Assembly: GCA_028277745.1 (NCBI GenBank)
Contig: JANQFR010000087.1
Location: forward strand, 43,300-107,299
Length of the DNA stretch: 64,000 nucleotides
From: Phycisphaeraceae bacterium
GTDB taxonomy: Bacteria; Planctomycetota; Phycisphaerae; Phycisphaerales; Phycisphaeraceae
Reading direction: 5' to 3'
In this document: positions 62,157 through 64,000 of the stretch, piece by piece
Layout of the letters: each line of letters opens with the position of its first letter
Numbering within the stretch: the first letter of the stretch is position 1
The notes under the pieces: generated by a model
Databases searched by the model: none
What the model was told of the DNA's origin: nothing
Seen by the model: the letters and a program-made list of their open reading frames with translations, nothing else
Translations under genes and position numbers: made by a program

Positions 62157-64000
62157 TTGCTGATTTTAACTCTTCTCAATGGGCCCCATCGCCGCCGGGA
62201 ATATGCTGTGCGTGGCGATCAGCCGGAGCTGATCGGCCGGCACGCGTCGTATATCCGTCTGAGCGATTCGCGTATCTCCCGCCGCCACGCGGAGCTGCGG
62301 CGAGAGGGGGGGCGAGAGGGGGGGCGGTGGCTGCTGGCCGACCTGGGTTCGGCCAACGGCACATACATCAACGACGAGCGGATCACCGAGCCGACGGAAC
62401 TGCACGACGGCGACAAGGTGCGTATCGGCCGGATGATGATGGCCGTGGCCGTGGAGCCGGAGGTTGAGCCCGCTGTGCCCGCCGCGGCGCCGCCCGTCGC
62501 CGCCCCGCAGACGCCCGAACCCCCGCCTGAGCCCGCCCCGGAGCCGGCGGCGGCCGAGGCGGACGCGGACGACAGCTTTGATCTGCTGCCGGATCAACCG
62601 ATCGAGCTCGACGAACCCGAGGCGCCGACGCTGAGGCTCGACACGCCGGTCGGCGTCGAGGCGGGTGCGGCGGACGCCGCTGATCTGAGCGAGGCCCCGC
62701 ACGACGACGAAGACGAAGCGGACGACGGGCCGCTGGTGCTGGAACTGCCGCTGGGCGCGGACGTTGAGGCGGACCAGGAGCTGGATCACGACGAGCCGGA
62801 CGCCGCTTCCGAGCCCGATGACGCCGCGGCGGCGCTGGACGCGCTGTCGGCCGAGGCCGAACCGCAGACGGCGGACCGCCCCGAAGCCACGGCGGACGTC
62901 ACGCCCGCGGTTGAACCGGAGGCGGCGGAAGAGGAGGAAGACCAGCCCGTCTCGGCGTGGGACGGGCCGTTGGATCTGGACGACTCGGGCGAGTCGGAGC
63001 TGGCGGACGATTCGGGGATCGCGGCGATCGTTACGCCGCCGGATGCGCCGGCCGAGGTTGCGGGCGGCCCCGATGTCATCAGCGACGCCCCGGACCAGCC
63101 GGAGGCGGTTGAGGGAGAGGTGGTAGGGCAGGAGGAAGAGCCGGAGGACGCCGCATTGGACCGGCTGGACGCCGTCGCCGAGGCCGCGGCGGGCGGAAGC
63201 GACGCCCCGGCGACGATCGATGCGGAAGAAGAGGACATCATCAGCCCCGAACCGTCGGTGGACGATCAGGCGGCGCAACTGCGTCGGCTGGTGGAAGCGT
63301 CCATGGAGGACGCCCCGCAAGAGCCGGCTGCGGCGGCCGAAGCGCCGGAGGAGGGTGAGCCGGACGAGCCGGAAGAAGGACCGGAGGAAGAGCCCGAATC
63401 GATCCCCGAATTCATCGACATTCTGCCGGCGCCGTCGGACGAGGAGGCGTTTGAGGTCTTCGAGGCCGACGCCGACCGTGAGCCGGACGAGCCGGCCATG
63501 ATCACCCCTCAAGCGGCGCCCGACGCCGAGCCGCCGGGGCTGGAGGACTCGGGTCTGATCGACATGTCGCCCGCGCTGGAGGCGATGGCCGAGCCGTTTG
63601 ACGCCCCCCCGGCAGAGGCGCCGACGCCCGAGACGACCGCCGCCGAGACGGAGCCGCCCGCCGCGCCGCCGCTGCCGATCGAGGCGCTGGACCTGGACGA
63701 AACCCAGGATTCGGACCAGCCGGAGCCGCCCGCTCCCCCCTCGCTACCCCCTTCGCCTGCTCCCACGGCCGCGGTCGAGACGGCCGCGGCGCCAACGCGG
63801 CGCCCCAACCGCCGACCGGTCGTCCTGCTCGTGACCCTGCTGGCGCTTGCGGCCCTGGGCGGCGGCGGGTGGTACGCCTACACCCACCTGCCGCCCGCAT
63901 CCCCGGGCGAGCCGATCGCCTTGGACCACGCCGCGGACGCCACGCCGACGCCCACGGCCCCCAAGCCGGCGGAAACGACCAACCCGACACAACCCCCCCC
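62157..64000 (+). CDS. FHA-domain protein with acidic linker and membrane span, 3' truncated
   Basis: The reading frame runs past the window end, giving at least 614 residues. The best start is TTG 62157, with AGAGG suitably upstream. An FHA domain fills about residues 1-90: GDQPELIGRHASYIRLSDSRISRRHAEL contains the GR and SRRH motifs, and DLGSANGTYIN is the classic phosphothreonine loop. A very long Asp/Glu/Pro/Ala-rich linker follows. A single membrane span lies near 553-575 (VVLLVTLLALAALGGGGWYAYTHL). It is probably a membrane-linked receptor for phosphothreonine partners. Confidence 0.85.
   Translation, partial: MLILTLLNGPHRRREYAVRGDQPELIGRHASYIRLSDSRISRRHAELRREGGREGGRWLLADLGSANGTYINDERITEPTELHDGDKVRIGRMMMAVAVEPEVEPAVPAAAPPVAAPQTPEPPPEPAPEPAAAEADADDSFDLLPDQPIELDEPEAPTLRLDTPVGVEAGAADAADLSEAPHDDEDEADDGPLVLELPLGADVEADQELDHDEPDAASEPDDAAAALDALSAEAEPQTADRPEATADVTPAVEPEAAEEEEDQPVSAWDGPLDLDDSGESELADDSGIAAIVTPPDAPAEVAGGPDVISDAPDQPEAVEGEVVGQEEEPEDAALDRLDAVAEAAAGGSDAPATIDAEEEDIISPEPSVDDQAAQLRRLVEASMEDAPQEPAAAAEAPEEGEPDEPEEGPEEEPESIPEFIDILPAPSDEEAFEVFEADADREPDEPAMITPQAAPDAEPPGLEDSGLIDMSPALEAMAEPFDAPPAEAPTPETTAAETEPPAAPPLPIEALDLDETQDSDQPEPPAPPSLPPSPAPTAAVETAAAPTRRPNRRPVVLLVTLLALAALGGGGWYAYTHLPPASPGEPIALDHAADATPTPTAPKPAETTNPTQPP

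Noticed and set aside
62166..63512. 448-residue minus-strand ORF
   Set aside because: Shadow of the acidic FHA protein; the Arg-rich sequence is the complement of Glu/Asp codons.

Overview
The window is a GC-rich bacterial chromosome segment that most resembles a planctomycete, probably class Phycisphaerae. The clues are two PEP-CTERM surface proteins ending in a PEP motif, a hydrophobic stretch and an Arg cluster, two prepilin-type proteins with FTLIELLVVISII leaders, FHA and ThuA proteins, an ACT-GlnE fusion, and carbohydrate genes scattered among housekeeping genes. The taxon is inferred from gene content, not from a marker phylogeny.

Region 1 (1-4717) holds the end of a protein resembling peptidase MA-like proteins, a GH78-like rhamnosidase, a WYL regulator, a kinase-like protein and a small hypothetical protein. 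Region 2 (4952-15885) is a complete type I-G (formerly I-U) CRISPR-Cas locus. It reads: small basic ORF, cas3 with a C-terminal HD domain, csb3, csb1 (cas7), csb2 (cas5-cas6), cas4-cas1 fusion, cas2, leader, and an array of 31 repeats and 30 spacers. The genes overlap by 4 or 8 bases or lie 3 to 17 bases apart, so they probably form one operon. The far end of the array runs into a sequence that encodes a YD/RHS-like repeat on the reverse strand, then a broken TnsC/MuB-like ATPase and possible transposon-end repeats (to about 16550).

Region 3 (16989-22409) has a Fur-family regulator with a Fur-like box and a coupled His-rich protein, a prepilin-like protein, a choice-of-anchor M PEP-CTERM protein, a membrane-spermidine synthase fusion, and a minus-strand tmRNA with an unusually long 19-residue tag. 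Region 4 (22538-42976) is mostly metabolism: ppc, pyrF, a metallophore permease and binding protein, rpiB, a Sua5-phosphatase fusion, argF, argB, DAHP synthase, a drug/metabolite-type transporter, murQ-anmK (muropeptide recycling), PPK2, an oxidoreductase, an AsmA-like protein and ribD.

Region 5 (43034-47317) looks like a small polysaccharide regulon: GH5 cellulase, prepilin-like protein, LacI regulator and PEP-CTERM protein, with two matching LacI-type operators. Region 6 (47420-64000) has an NfeD/ClpP-class protease, ThuA, a sensor histidine kinase, mannose-1-phosphate guanylyltransferase, a double AhpD protein, a Bax inhibitor-1 protein, MscS, an agmatine-to-putrescine gene set (aguA, aguB), ACT-GlnE, a fatty acid desaturase, tRNA-Glu, and an FHA protein that runs off the end. 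At least four families of long palindromes are scattered between genes; one has three copies with 32-34 bp arms.
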